The position numbers and the translations under genes were made by a program. From Dasyornis broadbenti (lineage: Eukaryota; Chordata; Aves; Passeriformes; Dasyornithidae), in contig VZRN01006815.1 in NCBI GenBank assembly GCA_013397935.1, positions 123,524-187,523 on the forward strand: a stretch of 64,000 bases of DNA, in the 5' to 3' direction. Shown piece by piece: positions 13,485 to 27,294 of the stretch. The notes below the pieces were generated by a model, which was given only the letters and a program-made list of their open reading frames with translations, was not told where the DNA came from and ran no database searches. How positions within the stretch are numbered: position 1 is the first letter of the stretch; each line of letters starts with the position of its first letter.

Positions 13485-16410
13485 AGAACAGTATAGTTCA
13501 GCTGGAAGGGATCTACAACGACCATCTAGTCCAACTGCCTGACCAATTCAGGGCTCACCAAAAATAAAAGCACGGTGTTAAGGACATTTCCCCACATGCT
13601 TCTTAAACACTGACAGGTTTGGGGCACCAACCACCGCTCTAGGGAGCCTGTTGCAGAGTTTGACCTCTTTCTCAGTAAAGAAGAAATTCCTAATGTCCAG
13701 TCTACACCTCCTCTGGAGCAGCTTTAAACCACTGTTCCTGTCACTGGATATGAGGGAGATCAGCATCCCTCTCTCCCCTTCCCCTCCTCTGGGAGGTGTA
13801 GAGAGCAATGAGGTCACCTCTCAGCCTCCTTTCCTCCAAACTAGACAAACACAAAATCCTTAGCTACTCCTCACAGGATGCACCTTCCACCAGTTTTGTT
13901 GCCTCCTCTGGATGCATTCAAGTAGCCAAACAGCCTTCTTAAACTTTGGGGCCGAGAACTGCACACAGAGCTTCAGGTGAGGCCACACCAATGCTGAATA
14001 CAGGGGATAATCAACAATTTTTACTGACTGGTGATGCTGTGTTTGATGCACACCAGGAATGGGTTTGCCCTCTGGGCTGTCTGGGGCACAACACTGGCTC
14101 ATACTGAGCTGGCTGAAACCAACACCCCCAGATCTCCTTCTGCACGGCTGCCCTCCAGCCACCCCTCTCCCCACTTACACTTGTGTCTGGTGTTACACCA
14201 TTCCAGGTGCAGAATCTGGCATTTGGAATTGTTAAATTTCATCCTGTTAATCACTGCCCAATGCTCCAATCTATCCAGATCCCTTTGCAATGCCTCTCCT
14301 CCCTTGAGAGAGTCAGCAGCATTTCCCAGTTTTGTATCACCAGCAAAGTTGCTATTGTTTCATTCAACATCTACATCCAGACCATTGATAAGTACAATAA
14401 AGAATCCAGATCAGTGATAAACACAATAAAGAGAACTGGTCCTAGAACTGAGCCCCGAGGAGCACTGCTGGTGACTGGCACCAGCCAGATGTAGTGCCAT
14501 TCACTACAGCCCTTTGAGCCTTGCTGAGCCAGATCTGCACCCAACACACCATGTACTCGCTTATCTTACAGATGGTCAGCTTGTTCAAAAGGATGCCTTG
14601 AGGAATAGTATCAAAAGCCTTACTAAAATCTATAAAAACTACCTACATTGCCTTTGCTTCACCCACTAGGTGGGTAACCTTCCCACAGATACCAAATTAG
14701 TTCAACAGGACTTTCCCTTTGTGAACCCATGTTGACTGTGCCTGATTATTGCATTGTTCTTTAAATTCCTTTCAATAGTATGCAGTATGGTCTTCATAAT
14801 TTTTCCAGGTACAAACAGGTCTGTACTTTCCTGAGTTTTCCCTCATGTCCTTCATTTAAATTGGAATAACACTGTTTACCTTCCAGTCAGCAGGGACCTC
14901 CCCAGATTCCCAAGATCTCTGGCATATGATCTAGAGGCAGATGATCCTTCAGAACTCTGGGATGACTCCCATCAAGCCCCATGGGCTTAAGAACATTCAA
15001 CTGATGCAACTGATTCCTTCCAACTTCAGTGTTCACAAATGAAAAGTCATTGTTCCTACAACCACAGTCCTCTGACTCAGGGGACCGAGAAACCCAAGGT
15101 CTATCCCTATTACTAGGGACTGAGGAAAAAACCAAAACATTGAATGCCTTCCCTTTTTCTTCATCCCTATTTATTGGTGACCATCTTCAATAAGAAGTGG
15201 TTCAATGTTTTCCTGAGACTTCCTTGTTCTACTAACATACTTTAAAAAGCCTATTTTGTCATCTGACCTCACACTGGCCAGTTTCAACTCTAGTTCAGCT
15301 TTGGCCTTAAACGTCTTCTCCCTCCATGTGCAAACTAGAGCTCTGTAATCTTCCAGTGAAGCCTGACCTTGCTTCCAGAGATTGTACAATTTCTTTTTCC
15401 TCCTGAGCTCGGTGTTCAGCAGAGCTGGTCTCCTGCTCCACTTCCTTGACTTACAATACAACAGATTTGTCTGCTCCTGTGCCTCCAAAAGGCAGTTACT
15501 GAAAACTGACCAGCGCTTGCGGACTCCCAGGCCCACAAAAGGAGATTCCCAAGGGACTCTGCTAAATAGCTCCCTGACTAGCTTAAAGTTTGCTCACCTG
15601 AAGTCCAGGGTAGAAACCCCGATGTCCTTTTTTCTCATTACAGTCACGATTTTAAACACAACCATTCTGTGATCATTGTGGCCGAGACAGTCACCTGCTG
15701 TCACATCCCCCTTGAGTCCTTCTTGATTCACAAATAACAAGTATAGAAGGGCATCTTTCCTAGTTGACTCACCGAGTACTTGTGCCAAGAAGTTATCTTC
15801 AACAAACTACTGGAATTTCCCAGACTTGCTTATCACATCAGTATGGTTTCCCAGCTCATGTCTGGGAAGCTGGAATCTCCCATAAGGACAAAGGCTACTT
15901 TATCCAGTTATTTCTCTTGACTGCCTACAGAATAACTCATCAGTCCTGTTATTCTGCCTGGGCTACCCATAGTAGATACCCACTACAACATTTGCTTTGT
16001 TTTCCACCCCACTATTCCTCACCCAGAAGCTCTCAAACACATAATTTCTACCCTTAGGACTGTACAGCCAAACCTCTCCCTCTCCCTCACACACAGAGCA
16101 ACCCCTGTGGCTCACCTGCCCTGCCTGCCCCTCCTGAGCAGCCTGTGGGACTCATCCCACCACATCTCACTAACATTGATGACATCACAGGATTGGGAAC
16201 AGACCAGTGCTTCAAGTTCATCCTGTTTGTTTCTCATACTGTGGGCATTGGTGTACAACCATTTCAGATGAATAAAATAAGTGTTTTGGTGAACAGGAGC
16301 ACAAAACCTAAGGACTGGTGTTTTAATCACTTCCTACAGGATGGCAGGGCAGGATTCAAACCTCACAATGTGACCTTGAATACTATAAGTGATTTATGCA
16401 CATGCATAAA
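13485..16410 (-). mobile_element. Long CR1 LINE copy with decayed ORF2 (endonuclease and reverse transcriptase)
   Basis: The 3' end lies near 13485 (gttcagctggaagggatct). Reading leftwards on the minus strand gives, in order, the endonuclease start near 16110-16330 (TNAHSMRNKQDELEALV), more endonuclease near 15600-15790, the linker at 15171-15536 (rich in Arg/Lys, ending SLEDYRALVCTWREK and LKYVSRTRKSQEN), the reverse transcriptase with VVFIDFSKAFDT near 14620, the catalytic F-A-D-D box altered to F-A-G-D near 14350, and the RT tail near 14100-14290. Several stops and frame changes separate the pieces, so the copy cannot encode an active protein. About 2.9 kb remains. The 5' boundary is uncertain and ORF1 was not seen. 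Confidence 0.92.
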
Positions 16411-19400
16411 ACACCCCCTATTTTATACCAACAAATAAAGGTGAGCAGTTTGCTTAGTTCAGTGCTAGCTCTCACCAAAAACTCATGAGGAGGGCACCAC
16501 TGACTGAGGTGGATGGTCATTTGGCCTTGACTGGCAACTGAAGGTTGCTGTGACACAGTCACCACACACCTAACTCTCCCTCCTTGCATCTCTGCCTCAC
16601 TTGTGAGATCTAAAAAGGTGCCATCAAACTTACCCTCCAAAAGATATTCCAGAAGTCTGAGAACAGCTCAGCCTGCCTCTGTGCAGGAGGTTTGTATGAG
16701 GGTAAGGAAGGGACTAGTACTTATCAGATTCATTATCCTTGGAAAGAGGGATTTGCCACTGGTTTCCAACATACAATCATTGTTCAGAGGCATCCCAGGG
16801 CATAGGTGAAACGAGATACAGTAACAGAGTACACATGGCATTGATGGTGCTCCAGGACTTCAGCACAGCTACGCTTATGTAAGTGAAAGCAGAGTGTGAT
16901 ACTATATTACATCTCTGAAAAATTTCCCTTATCTTCCCAAAAATTGATTTATAATTAATTATTTCCCAGACTGAAACTCAATGAGTACTGGCACAAAGTA
17001 TTGCATTCTTAATCTTCACAGCTTTTCAATTGTTCTCAACTAAAAAAAGAAAGTGGCAAAACATCTACTTATCAGCCAAAACCACCCTCCAAAACCAAAC
17101 TGGAAAAAATAACAAGGAAAGTTACAGTTTATGACATTTAATCAGAGCTTCTCAGTTCTGGAAGTGAAATACGTTAAGATAAATGAAAAGAGTAAGTGAT
17201 GCCATGTTTTTTTTTTCTCTGTTGTGGACTGAGTCATTCAGATAAAAGTCAGCTGTGAAATACTAGGATGTACAGTCTGCACTAGTTTCCTTTATAATTA
17301 TCTTTTCATCATGTTTACAGTAACAAGTTCTGGAAAATATGTGGCTCTCTCCCACTTTTTGGCCTTTTCTTGTTAAAATAAATATTTTAAATATTTAATA
17401 TTGTACAAGTATAGTACTTTTTAAAACATAAATCCATATCTAAAGGGTTGATGGCACACACTGGACTAACCACAGCATTCACAGCACATTTGTCCATGGC
17501 TGAAAATAAACGGCATTAGGTCTGCCTTTGACCCATGTCTGCACACCCTTCTTCAGCCCAAAGCAAACCTTTTGATTGCAGCCACACCAGCACGGAACCC
17601 ATGGATAAAGATCTGCAGGCATCTCAGCAGTACTGCCAAAATATATGCAATCTGCTGGGGGCCAAAATATGCACCGCTGGCTTATTCTCACTGCAGTACA
17701 TGTGGCCCTCGGGAACAACAAAAGTGATGGCAAGTGAGCAGCCACAAGAGCCAACAAATTCTGAAGTAAAAAAACCAAAACAACAATTAGAGAGAGAATG
17801 TGGGTAGTGAGAAAAGTTAAGGCACAAGAACAGAGAAAATGCAAGATGGGGAAGACAAAGAAAACCTGTCTGTGAACCTGAACCAGGAAGGTCACCATAT
17901 AAAGCTCCTTTCCTATCCACACCAACAGCCTGCTCTGGCTCTCACTCTCCTTCCCCTCAGAATCATTTCTTGCGACCTAAAGCTCACAGGTGCACATTCT
18001 GTTCCTCCTGGCAATTTTCAGACGCGTTCCATGGATTCAAGTAGTGAAGGCTATAAAATAAGAAAATAGCTCAGTTACCAACCCATACCCACATGTACAG
18101 CTGTCACCCTCCCTTCCTCAGCACTCTGCTTGTAGGAAATTAGTGGCAGCCACCAGAAACCTCTAGGAAAAAACAAAGGATGGGAGTTAACAATTTCAAA
18201 AGTTTTGCTACAACACTGAGACACTTCAGCCCTTCCCCTCTCTAGCTGGACCGAGTCATTGCATCAACAAGGCAAACTTGTGGGTTGCACCTCTTCCTGC
18301 ACAACTGCTTGGGAAGAGAAAAAGAAATGTTGTGAAGAAAGCAATCTAAACTTTCTCAGGATTTGGAAAAGCCAAGGGGCTGTTGGAAGCTCACTCTCTG
18401 GAGATTATGGATGAGAAAGAAATCACACATTCAAAATTAGGATTTAGTGAAAAATTGTAATTCCTACCCCCATGGGACAAGACAATTTTTCTTCCAAGTT
18501 AGGGCAAAAAAGTGTCATTCTTAGCAGTTTTCTGCACTACTGTGCTTCATCATGAGAAACAAAAGCTAAATCTCCCCATTAATACCACATTAATAAAAGA
18601 CTTTTTTCAGCCTAAACTCCTTGGATTTACACAACTGGGTTATGTCACATTTATTTCTTTTAGTATTGCATCTTCTATTTTCATATATTCCCAGAAGACT
18701 CAGTGGACTGAGTATTTCTCTAATGCCTACTAGGAAAGATTAAAATCTCTGATGTGTAGCAAAATCAGACATTTTTCTTCTGGAAGGCAAGATATCCTGG
18801 ACAACTTGGACTCAATGCACATACAGTGTGCTGCTGGAAGCAAGGACCTGCCTACAAGGACATCACAAGGTGGGAACAAGATACGCACAGGCCCTTTATT
18901 TCTGTCTCCTCAGTTTTCTGAGTTTTCTCATTTCTAGAATGTGAAGACTCCTAGCTTAAATACTAACTAAACCCTACTTTTTTGAATTTGCAAGCCATTC
19001 TGTTTATGAGTGGAAGATGTTGTCTAGGGAAAAGGGCTACTTAAGAGTAACGTCAAAGCTGGAGTCATCTCAGGATTTGATCACAGAAGTAAGCAAATGG
19101 CACAGTAAAGTACTAGTTGCATGTATGTATGTATGTTAATCTTAAAACAGAAGGCAAAATATGAGTACATGTGCCCCAAGTAGGAATCTAGAATATTCTT
19201 TATGTTTTTCTGCAAGAACAAAAACCAAACATCTGTATTTCCACATATTTCTATTTGATCCTATTATCCAGAACTAATGGTATATCTAGAACTAAAGTCA
19301 TAAAAACAGAAATCATCTTGTACACATGAGAATTTGTGTGGGTCTGGTTTGGGATGTTTTAACACAGAGCCATTAGCAATACCACCTAGAAACAGGCGAG

Positions 19401-21201
19401 TTCATACAGGCGGCAAAAATTTGAAGTCTTATATCAGGTGTCTATAACCATAAACATTCCAGAGAGAGGGGCTCTCCTGTACCTTGAAGTGCAGCTGACC
19501 TCTGACTTGCACTCTCATCAAAACGTTCTCCATGACAGAAAAAAGCAGCCTCCTTCAGTTCCTCTTGCAAAAGTAAACTCTCTCTCCCCTGTAAACCTCC
19601 GTAATTCCCATAATCATGTCTGCTGCTTGCTGTAGTCCTTCTCCTGCCCTATTATCCCAGTGTTGATGGCACCCCATATCACACAGGGCAGGCTCAAACC
19701 TCTTCTCTGCCCAGAGGGCTTGGCTCCACCATCATGTGTCTCTCAGTGCTCAGAAGACAAGAACACAGTCATGTGGAGGCTGCTCTTGGCTCTTCCTTTA
19801 TGACAACTTCTCTTCAAGCCAGGCAAGAGGCGACTCAATTTCCAAATAGTTACTGATTTGAGAACGCCACTGGGAAAGGAGATTAATATCTTTATGAATT
19901 CATATTTATATTTAATATTTTTATGAATCTTTCATGTTTTTATAAATGCATCTTTTTATGAACTCCCTTTCCGAGTGGCATTGTCAAACTTCTACCTTAA
20001 GTCTCAGTGGCATTCTGAAACCTCTACCGTCTCAGAACAGCTTATTCGGTTTGTTGTACATTGTAATCATTGCTCTCTATTTTCTCTCTACAGTAGTCTC
20101 TTATCTTCAACTAGAGCAGCAATTTCGAGCCAGAAGATGTAGAAATTTACATTATTTAGGGTTGTTCACAAGTTATCTATTCCTTATTCACAAGTTATCT
20201 ATTCCTTAACATAAAACATTTCATAGCAATTTATAAAGGTAAAATAAAACATCAAGGAACACTTTAACTGAAAGTCTTATTAAATCTTGAAATACTTCTC
20301 TTGTAAAATATTTATTCCACAGAAGGTACCTTCCTCCATTTCAGTCGGAAAGGCAAAAACCACAGTTGTTTATATTTGCCCTATTTTTAGAAGCAAAAGT
20401 TCTGGCAGTGAAGATGGTGAAGTACTATTTTCTTTTCTTGAGTCAAAATTATTTACAGTGTGACTGTTACACAAGACGAATAAACTCCTAATTTCAAAAA
20501 TAGAATGCGCCATATATGTGTATACCAGTTGCAAAGAATGCTTTGTAAACAGCTAAATCATACCATATCCGAACTAAAACAGTTAGTGTTTTGGGACAGG
20601 GTTGTATAAACAGACGCACTTCTCCAAATGTCTGTGCAGGGGAATTTACTCTGAGAAGCAGCTCCAAGCCAATTACTTTCTCAAAAGGACATAAATGCTT
20701 TTAATTCTAAAACTCTTTCCCAAATATTTCAGCAGGAGAGGCTAACAAATGTGTACCAGTACAACCAGTCAGAAATACAAAATACTGACTATATGAAAGC
20801 TGTGCCTGCCCAAGCCTGCTACATAATGGCATGGATTATACCCACAACATCCAAACAGCCATTCTGTACACAGTGCAAGCAAACAAAGCAAGGATATTAA
20901 ATTGAGTCTGCCTGTGCTACCCCAAGAGTGGAGTTAAACCACTGAGCAGAGGATTTACAGCTAGTGTTGAATAATTTGTCATATTATCTACATAATACAA
21001 ATTAGGCTGATAGAAAATTAAGTTCATGCCTATTTTTTACCACTTAACCCCTCAAATTTTCAGACTTCAAGAAGGTCATAACAAACAGAAGAAATAATTG
21101 TGCAGTTTCCAGGAATATTTTCCCTCTTATAATAAAATATCAACTTTTCAACTAATACAGAAAAGTGTGAGGAAAGAAGACCTTGCAGTAGAAACCTCAC
21201 T
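16411..21201. other. Intergenic DNA
   Basis: No supported gene. It includes a 22-bp tandem duplication at 20165-20208 and a minus-strand open block at 17479-17925 that was considered and rejected. Confidence 0.45.
20165..20208. repeat. Two perfect 22-bp tandem copies
   Basis: The unit ttcacaagttatctattcct plus ta occurs twice head to tail without mismatch, which suggests a recent slippage or duplication event. Confidence 0.95.
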
Positions 21202-21425
21202 TTAAACACAAGGGGAAAACGTCCTGAGGATTGCTTCCAGGAAACCAGAAATCTCTTCCAGCTCATTCAGTTCGCTGCTTACATACACGATTTGAGATTT
21301 CCACATCTGATATTTCTCAATGGCTCTGACTTCCCTGGTTTTAGCATAACAATTTTTCAGGGTGCCCATACAGCTTTCTGATTTTACCCCTAGGTTCTTT
21401 ATATTTGCTAGGTTAACATGCAAAG
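21202..21425 (-). CDS. Possible terminal exon, unrecognised, cytokine-like pattern
   Basis: A minus-strand open segment of 73 codons and a stop follows a strong pyrimidine tract and acceptor (ccctctcccttctgacacag). The frame carries Cys-x6-Cys (SCMGTLKNC) and, about 28 residues later, an amphipathic acidic helix (ELNELEEISGFLEAILRTF) close to the stop. Cys-x6-Cys and an ELEE...FL last helix also occur in the IL-15/IL-21 branch of short-chain cytokines. However, the second cysteine pair expected before the last helix is missing, and the spacing is about 20 residues short. No preceding exon with matching phase was found and no AATAAA is close. I treat it as an exon-like frame of unknown nature. 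Confidence 0.25.
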
Positions 21426-22902
21426 CTGTGTCAGAAGGGAGAGGGAAAATATCTGGGTTGTGTAGCAGAGACACAGTTCCTACTCCTACTGGGGATGAGA
21501 TTTTTCCCAGAGATGGAAGTGCTGCTTACTTGCCAAAAAATAAAACAATAATAAGCTCTTTATTTAGACTGTTAGGCACAACATTTATCCCACAGCAGAG
21601 CGTTTTATCTTCCCCAAATTTAATATCAGATTAACATTGCTCACAGGGATTTGGTCTGCACAGCACAAATGGAAATGTGTCTGAAGACTCAGAGTCCAGA
21701 TCTACATGAACCTGAACAATCCCAAAAAGCACTTCACAGGCAATCCAACTGGGAGACTGGCAAAACCCTCAGCCTTCATAATTAGACAAGGCCATGCTGA
21801 GCAACTCCTATAGCCTAATGCTGTAGGTCCGTCACGGGGCTTCACGCCACATCTGCTCCCTGACTGATTTGTAGGGGATAGGACCACACTGGAGGGACTT
21901 CCCCTCAAGGCTTCTCATTCTTGGCAGAACACCAAATAACTCCTATGTAAACCCCATGAACTTGTGTAAAGACTCCTCCTTGACACTGGGACTTCTGCTC
22001 TTCCAGGGAAAACTCAACCTTTGCCTAGGAAGCAGCCAACCTGCTCAAGGAACTACATTTCTCACAATTTAAATTTTTCAGTTTCTCATGTGGTCAGTCT
22101 GCCACTGCTCAAACACTGCAGTTCTGACACGCAGCCGAACGAAAACGTGGCTGGACAGTATGGGCAGAGTAATGATTCCTCTTTCCAGTGAAGCAAATGG
22201 GAAAGGGGTCTCAGTTCATGATTACTACTGCAATTTGCAATAAAATTTAGCTTCTCTGGCACCCAAATCAGTCTAGAAGGACTCTCAGTTGCAAATTAGG
22301 AAGACATGGGAGAGCAGAGGGCAGGAGGAGATGGGAACTGTTCACTAGGGAAGAGCCCTGGCCAACAGCACTCTTACCCTATTAACAGTAACAGTGTGAC
22401 AAACTCCCTGAAAATTCTAAAATTAAAATATCAGTTCCAGGAAGCACTATATGCCTAAATGCAAAAATATTCCTGAATAATTCATCTGAGATCTTACCAT
22501 CAATTCAGGTCAAAGAGAACACATTTACCTTTGTTTGACAATTCCAATCCTGTTCTTCCACACAGATAACAGCATAAACAGCTACTTGACTCCAGACACA
22601 TCATTTGGAGGCAGAGCAGAACACTCGAGCTCTCTCTCATCACACCAGTGCAACCACTCTGTGCTGGTTGCTGCTGGGATGCTGAGGGCTGTCAGGGAAA
22701 AAAGCCAGCTTTCTCTCACCCCAAGTCTTCTTATCTCTCATTCCCAACATTATGCCTTTCATGCTGTCCAGCAAAATATTCTCTTGTGTTTCCATCAAAG
22801 CCTTATGAGCTTTCCTAGTGCTGCTCTCATCGTCACAGAGTCCTCACTCCCAGGTTCATTAGTCCAGAAAGGAAATAAGCCTAACCAGGTGAATTTCAAA
22901 GT
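21426..22902. other. Intergenic DNA
   Basis: No supported features. A short minus-strand frame near 21590-21645 looks helical but ends in a stop without a good donor. Confidence 0.45.
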
Positions 22903-23046
22903 TATCACAGAATCACAAAATATTCTGAGTTGGAAGGGACCCCACAAGGATCATCAAGTCCAGCTCCCAAATGAATGGCCCATACAGGTATCGAGCCATC
23001 GACCTTGGTTTTATCAGCACCGTGCTCTAACCAACTGAGCTGTCTT
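22903..23046 (-). mobile_element. tRNA-Ile-headed SINE with CR1-type tail
   Basis: On the minus strand the element reads as a tRNA-derived head: an A-box (AGCTCAGTTGGTTAGAGCAC at 23022-23041), an anticodon-arm region, and a B-box-like GGCTCGATAC at 22988-22997. It is followed by a tail that matches the CR1 3' end (ttggaagggaccc and gaatcaca in reverse complement). The head most resembles isoleucine tRNA. A tRNA head with a CR1 tail is the design of SINEs that use CR1 machinery, described in passerine birds. It is about 145 bp; the exact ends are approximate. Confidence 0.85.
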
Positions 23047-25496
23047 ATCCCAGACTGCGACACAATAAAGGGGGCCAGAGAATGCCAATATTTATCATCC
23101 CTACATAGGATCAGTTAGCTGAAATAACCACCAGTTAGCTGCTTAGAAGAAATCAAACTTAATGTGTGCAACAGTGGTGAGAGTATGCTTTCCTTTTACT
23201 TCCTGGTGAGACACTGACCTTGTGACTCAGGTCCCACATTTACTTTTTCTGTACGTTTTGATGGGACAATCATGCAGCCCAGCAAGGAAGATGAACACAT
23301 GCCAGAGGGCTCCACATGAGCTCCAGGCAGTGTGTGCCAAGGATCTGGGCTCTCTGGAGCTCCTGTAGACAGACAGGCATCTCCATTTTTCGTAGGTCTG
23401 TCTACTGGTGTCCAGGTTATTTGTCTTTCCTTGAGGGGGTGCCTCCTGGTTTGGAAGCAAGGACAAGCTTTCACAGGAGCTACTTTTACTGTGTGGTCAC
23501 TGTGACCCAGGAAGATGAAAGCACCTTCCAGTGATGGAGTGACCGTTGTGTCTGTCGAGTACCACAGAGGGAAAGGGAGAAGTCAGATGGAGAGTCTGCT
23601 CGCATAAGCAAGAAAATAGCACGCTTCAGGCCAAGTCCTTTGCAAAAAACAAGAATGACCAGGAAGGAACTTGTCCAGGACCAAGGGGAACAATAAAACA
23701 GGGAAGCCTGAACACAGAAGGGCAAAATTAGGAGGAAAGAAGTTGAAATCAGGAACACTTCAAGACTGACTGGCTAAAACAAAATATAAATCATTCTCTC
23801 ACTGTATGTTTCCTTACCAAATTACATTAAAAAACTCTTGCCAGAACAAGCAAGCTGTCTGATCCATATTTCATCAGACAAGGACCAACGTGCTTAACCT
23901 CTGTTTCAACTAAGAACTAGGAAACCTTCTTTTGTCAACCACTATACTCAGCTATATTGTTTTCCAGAAGTAATTTCCTAGACTGCAATTAGTAAGGAAA
24001 TACATCTCCTCCTCTTCCTGTAAGGAAACCCAGATTAGTAAGGCTGGGGCTGCAATCATATTTTTTATTTCCCAGTTCTGCCTGTCCAGATGACCACGCT
24101 TCCTTCCTGCAGGCAGAGTGACCTGAGCATCCAGTTCACATTGTTACCATCTCCCAGGCTGCTCACTGAACATGATCTCAAAAAACCAATTTAAGTGCTT
24201 TCAACTTGAAGCTGAAAGACTTTTAAGCCTTTCTGGATGAAAAAATACTGGTCATCAACATGCAAGTTCTTGTTCAGTGCTGATTCTGCCACTAACTTCA
24301 ATCCATCGTAAGGAAAAAAATGCAGACAAAACCCCACCATATATCCTCTTAGCTTCTAAAACTATCTTGCACTTTCTTCCTTGACATCTTGTTATGCAGC
24401 AGACTTTGAGAGCAGCTGCCACTATGCTTTCAAAGCAAAGAGCATTTTCATTAGCCGAGCAGCAGCTGGGAGACACAGAAGTGAAGCACGCAGGCACATG
24501 GCATGACATGACATGGAAAAAGTCACTGAGAAGCATATCCCAAGTCTACTTCTCAGACTTGGAAACTGGAAACATTGTGTAGAGGCAAAATTCATGAGTT
24601 GGTGAAGGATAAGGAAAGGATAAAGGAAAAAACACAAGTATGCATTCACTACTTCATAGGCAGCTGGAGTAGCTGCCCGACTTCGGGCTGGGTGGTCAGC
24701 ATGGCAGGGCAATGGGAAAACACTCAAAACACCCACACGAAAAAGGAAAAACCGTTCTCACAGTGCCATCAGAAAAGGGGCTTTTTCCTTTTTTTTTTTT
24801 TCCCCCGCAATTCTGTCTTTCTTAGGAACCCAGTCCTCCATACTGGTTGTTTGAAAACTCTCACAATGGTCATGCATAGAAGTTGTTATCTCTCACAGAC
24901 ACTTTACCTTCCTTGTCCCTTATGTCAGCACAATTCAAGACTAAGAGTAATGACATCCTTGAGCATGTCAGGGACAAAAGCATACAAAGACAGGAGACAG
25001 CTGTAGAAACAAAACACTGCACTGTGACTTGAAAACTGAAGAAAACATTTTGACAGGTTCTGAGGACCAGGCTGTCAGCCAAAAAAGCAACCTTTTATAG
25101 ATATTATAGCAACCTTGAGGTTTCTCTGAGGAAACATGCTGTTCTGCACATGTTTACATTTTGTGACATGAAGGGTGGCCAATCTACTCTTTCTAAGGCC
25201 ACTCAACTCTGCTAGCACACTTCAGTCCCAGCCTGAACCACCTCAGCCCACACTGTGGTTCCTGCTCTGCTGTGCCAGCATAACCCACCTTGCAACTGGT
25301 GGTTTAAGCACCCCTTGACCCAGCTCTGCCAGGAGCTCCTGGGCCAGGCAAGCAGCTCTTGTGCTCTTGTGCGTGGTAAACATTGCTCTTCTTCCTGGGA
25401 AAACCACAGCTTGCTCTACACTGTGCTCAGGGTAGCCACACTGCTGGCTTATGTCTTTCCCTTTGCATGGAGAGGTAACCTGGCTGATCTCAGTGT
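23047..25496. other. Intergenic DNA
   Basis: A T-rich run occurs at about 24786-24805. No supported gene or repeat otherwise. Confidence 0.45.
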
Positions 25497-25790
25497 CAGA
25501 ATCACAGAAGCAGTTTGGATTGGAAGGGACCTTTGAAGGCCACCCAGCCCAACTCCCCTGCAATGAGCAGGGACATCTTCCACTAGACCAGGTTGCTCAG
25601 ACCTCATCCAGCCTGACCTTGAATGTTTCCTGGGATGAGGCATCCACCATCTCTCCTGGCAACCTGCTCCAATGTTTTACCACTCTCATTGTAAAATAAA
25701 TCTTCCTTATACATGATCTAAATTGACTCTCTTTTAGTTTAAAACTATTATTCCTTGTTCTATCGCAATAAATTCCCAGAAGAAACTACC
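25497..25790 (-). mobile_element. CR1 LINE 3' fragment
   Basis: Begins cagaatcacagaagcagttt, then ttggaagggacctttgaagg and caacctgctccaatg, which are conserved CR1 3'-region blocks in reverse complement. It is 5'-truncated at about 25790. Confidence 0.88.
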
Positions 25791-27294
25791 ATCTCCCACT
25801 GCTCAGACTGAGGCATGGCAGCAACAAGATTTGCACTTTTTGCCAGCATCCAGGAGGAAGTTCTTCAGAAGCCATCAGCAGCAACCATTTGTTTCCTTGA
25901 GAAAATTGAGTTTATGTTGCAATCTCTGAAAAACCTCTGGAAATCACTGCCTGTTGCATTCTACCAACAAATATAGCTCAGACAAGCAATAAACTGTTGC
26001 CTTTCATTAGAACTGCAAGGACACAATCCCATGACACTGAGCTCCTCTAGGGATACAGTAGCATTGACACATCCTTTTAACTGTAGTCAAGCTTCTCATT
26101 ATCACATCTTTCAATAAGAAAAGTGCAAGTTGATGTCATGAGAAACAAAAGTTATTGTGGTTTCACAATTAATCTCAAAAGACCACATGTATTTAAGTGC
26201 ACACTGGGTCACTACTGCTTTTCCCAAAGGAATTATTCATGCACTTAGAGCTCATGCACAATGCTTCTTTCATTGATTTGTAAAAGCTCACAAGCACTGT
26301 GCTACAGATGAAAGAAATCATGTGGCCTTTTGATCAAATTTGCTTTATTTGGCTTCTTTTTATCCAGGGAAATACAGAAAAAAGACAGACAATGTATCAG
26401 TAGAGCATGTAACTTTAGATAAAAAATAATTAAGAAACAAACATGACACAGATAATAATCGTAAAAATATAGAATAGACTGTTTTGATTGATTGAAGTTA
26501 TTTTCAAATCTGAACTAAACTGCAGCTGCTATGGTCAAAAAGACCTCTGTAAATTTATCTCAAAAGTTTTGTTCAAAAACGTTTTTAAAAAGAAAAAGTA
26601 CCCCAAAATACCTTAAAACCCCCATTAACTTCCACTTTCTGTACAGAAAGGAAGCAAAGCATAAATCAAAACTACTAAAAAGCCCAATGTGCAATGATGC
26701 ATTCCTGGTATCCCAAATGAGTAGGGAAAAACAAAAAAGGACCAGTTAGTGTTTTAGTTGGATCAGATATTTTATAATTAGAAAAAGTGAAATATACAAA
26801 TAAATAATTCATATTGTATCTACAATAGCAGAGCAAATGTCACTCCTCACATCCTCAGTAACACAAGCAAATATACACACAAAACTTTTTACCAGAGTCT
26901 GAACAGACCACTGCTCTGGAACCAACAAAATACTTGTTCTGAACACTAAGTCCTAGGTTTTAAATCTTCATTGCTGATATTTCAGATTGACACTTTGTAC
27001 CCTTAGTAAACATATGACACAAAAAGCACAATTCAAAATGCTACGCACTCTGGTAAGATGGAGTATTTCAGATGCACAAACAAACGCTCATCAAAGCCAA
27101 AAGAGAAGAGTGTTAGTGATCCCAGTACAATGTCAAACATTCAGACAGAAGGAAGACTGAGAAGTCCCTCAAATATTAGCACTCATCAGCTGAACAAAAA
27201 ATCACCAGAGGCAACTGCTATCTGCAGTCCTCCCACCTGTCTATCCTGTTGTCCTGTGGGGCAGGCACAGAGCCCTGTGAAGGTGCTCAGAGGC
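25791..27294. other. Intergenic DNA, nothing recognised
   Basis: AT-rich sequence without defensible exons. Confidence 0.5.

Noticed and set aside
17479..17925. Minus-strand 148-codon frame with a Cys-rich end and an internal strong acceptor
   Set aside because: Briefly considered as a chemokine-like exon, but no CC or CXC motif with correct spacing, two competing frames, and no poly(A) signal nearby.
22535..23038. 167-codon plus-strand frame
   Set aside because: Its second half is the reverse complement of the tRNA/CR1 SINE.
22988..23041. Functional tRNA-Ile gene
   Set aside because: The head lacks a clean acceptor stem, carries mismatches in the B-box, and is fused to a CR1 tail, so it is a SINE.
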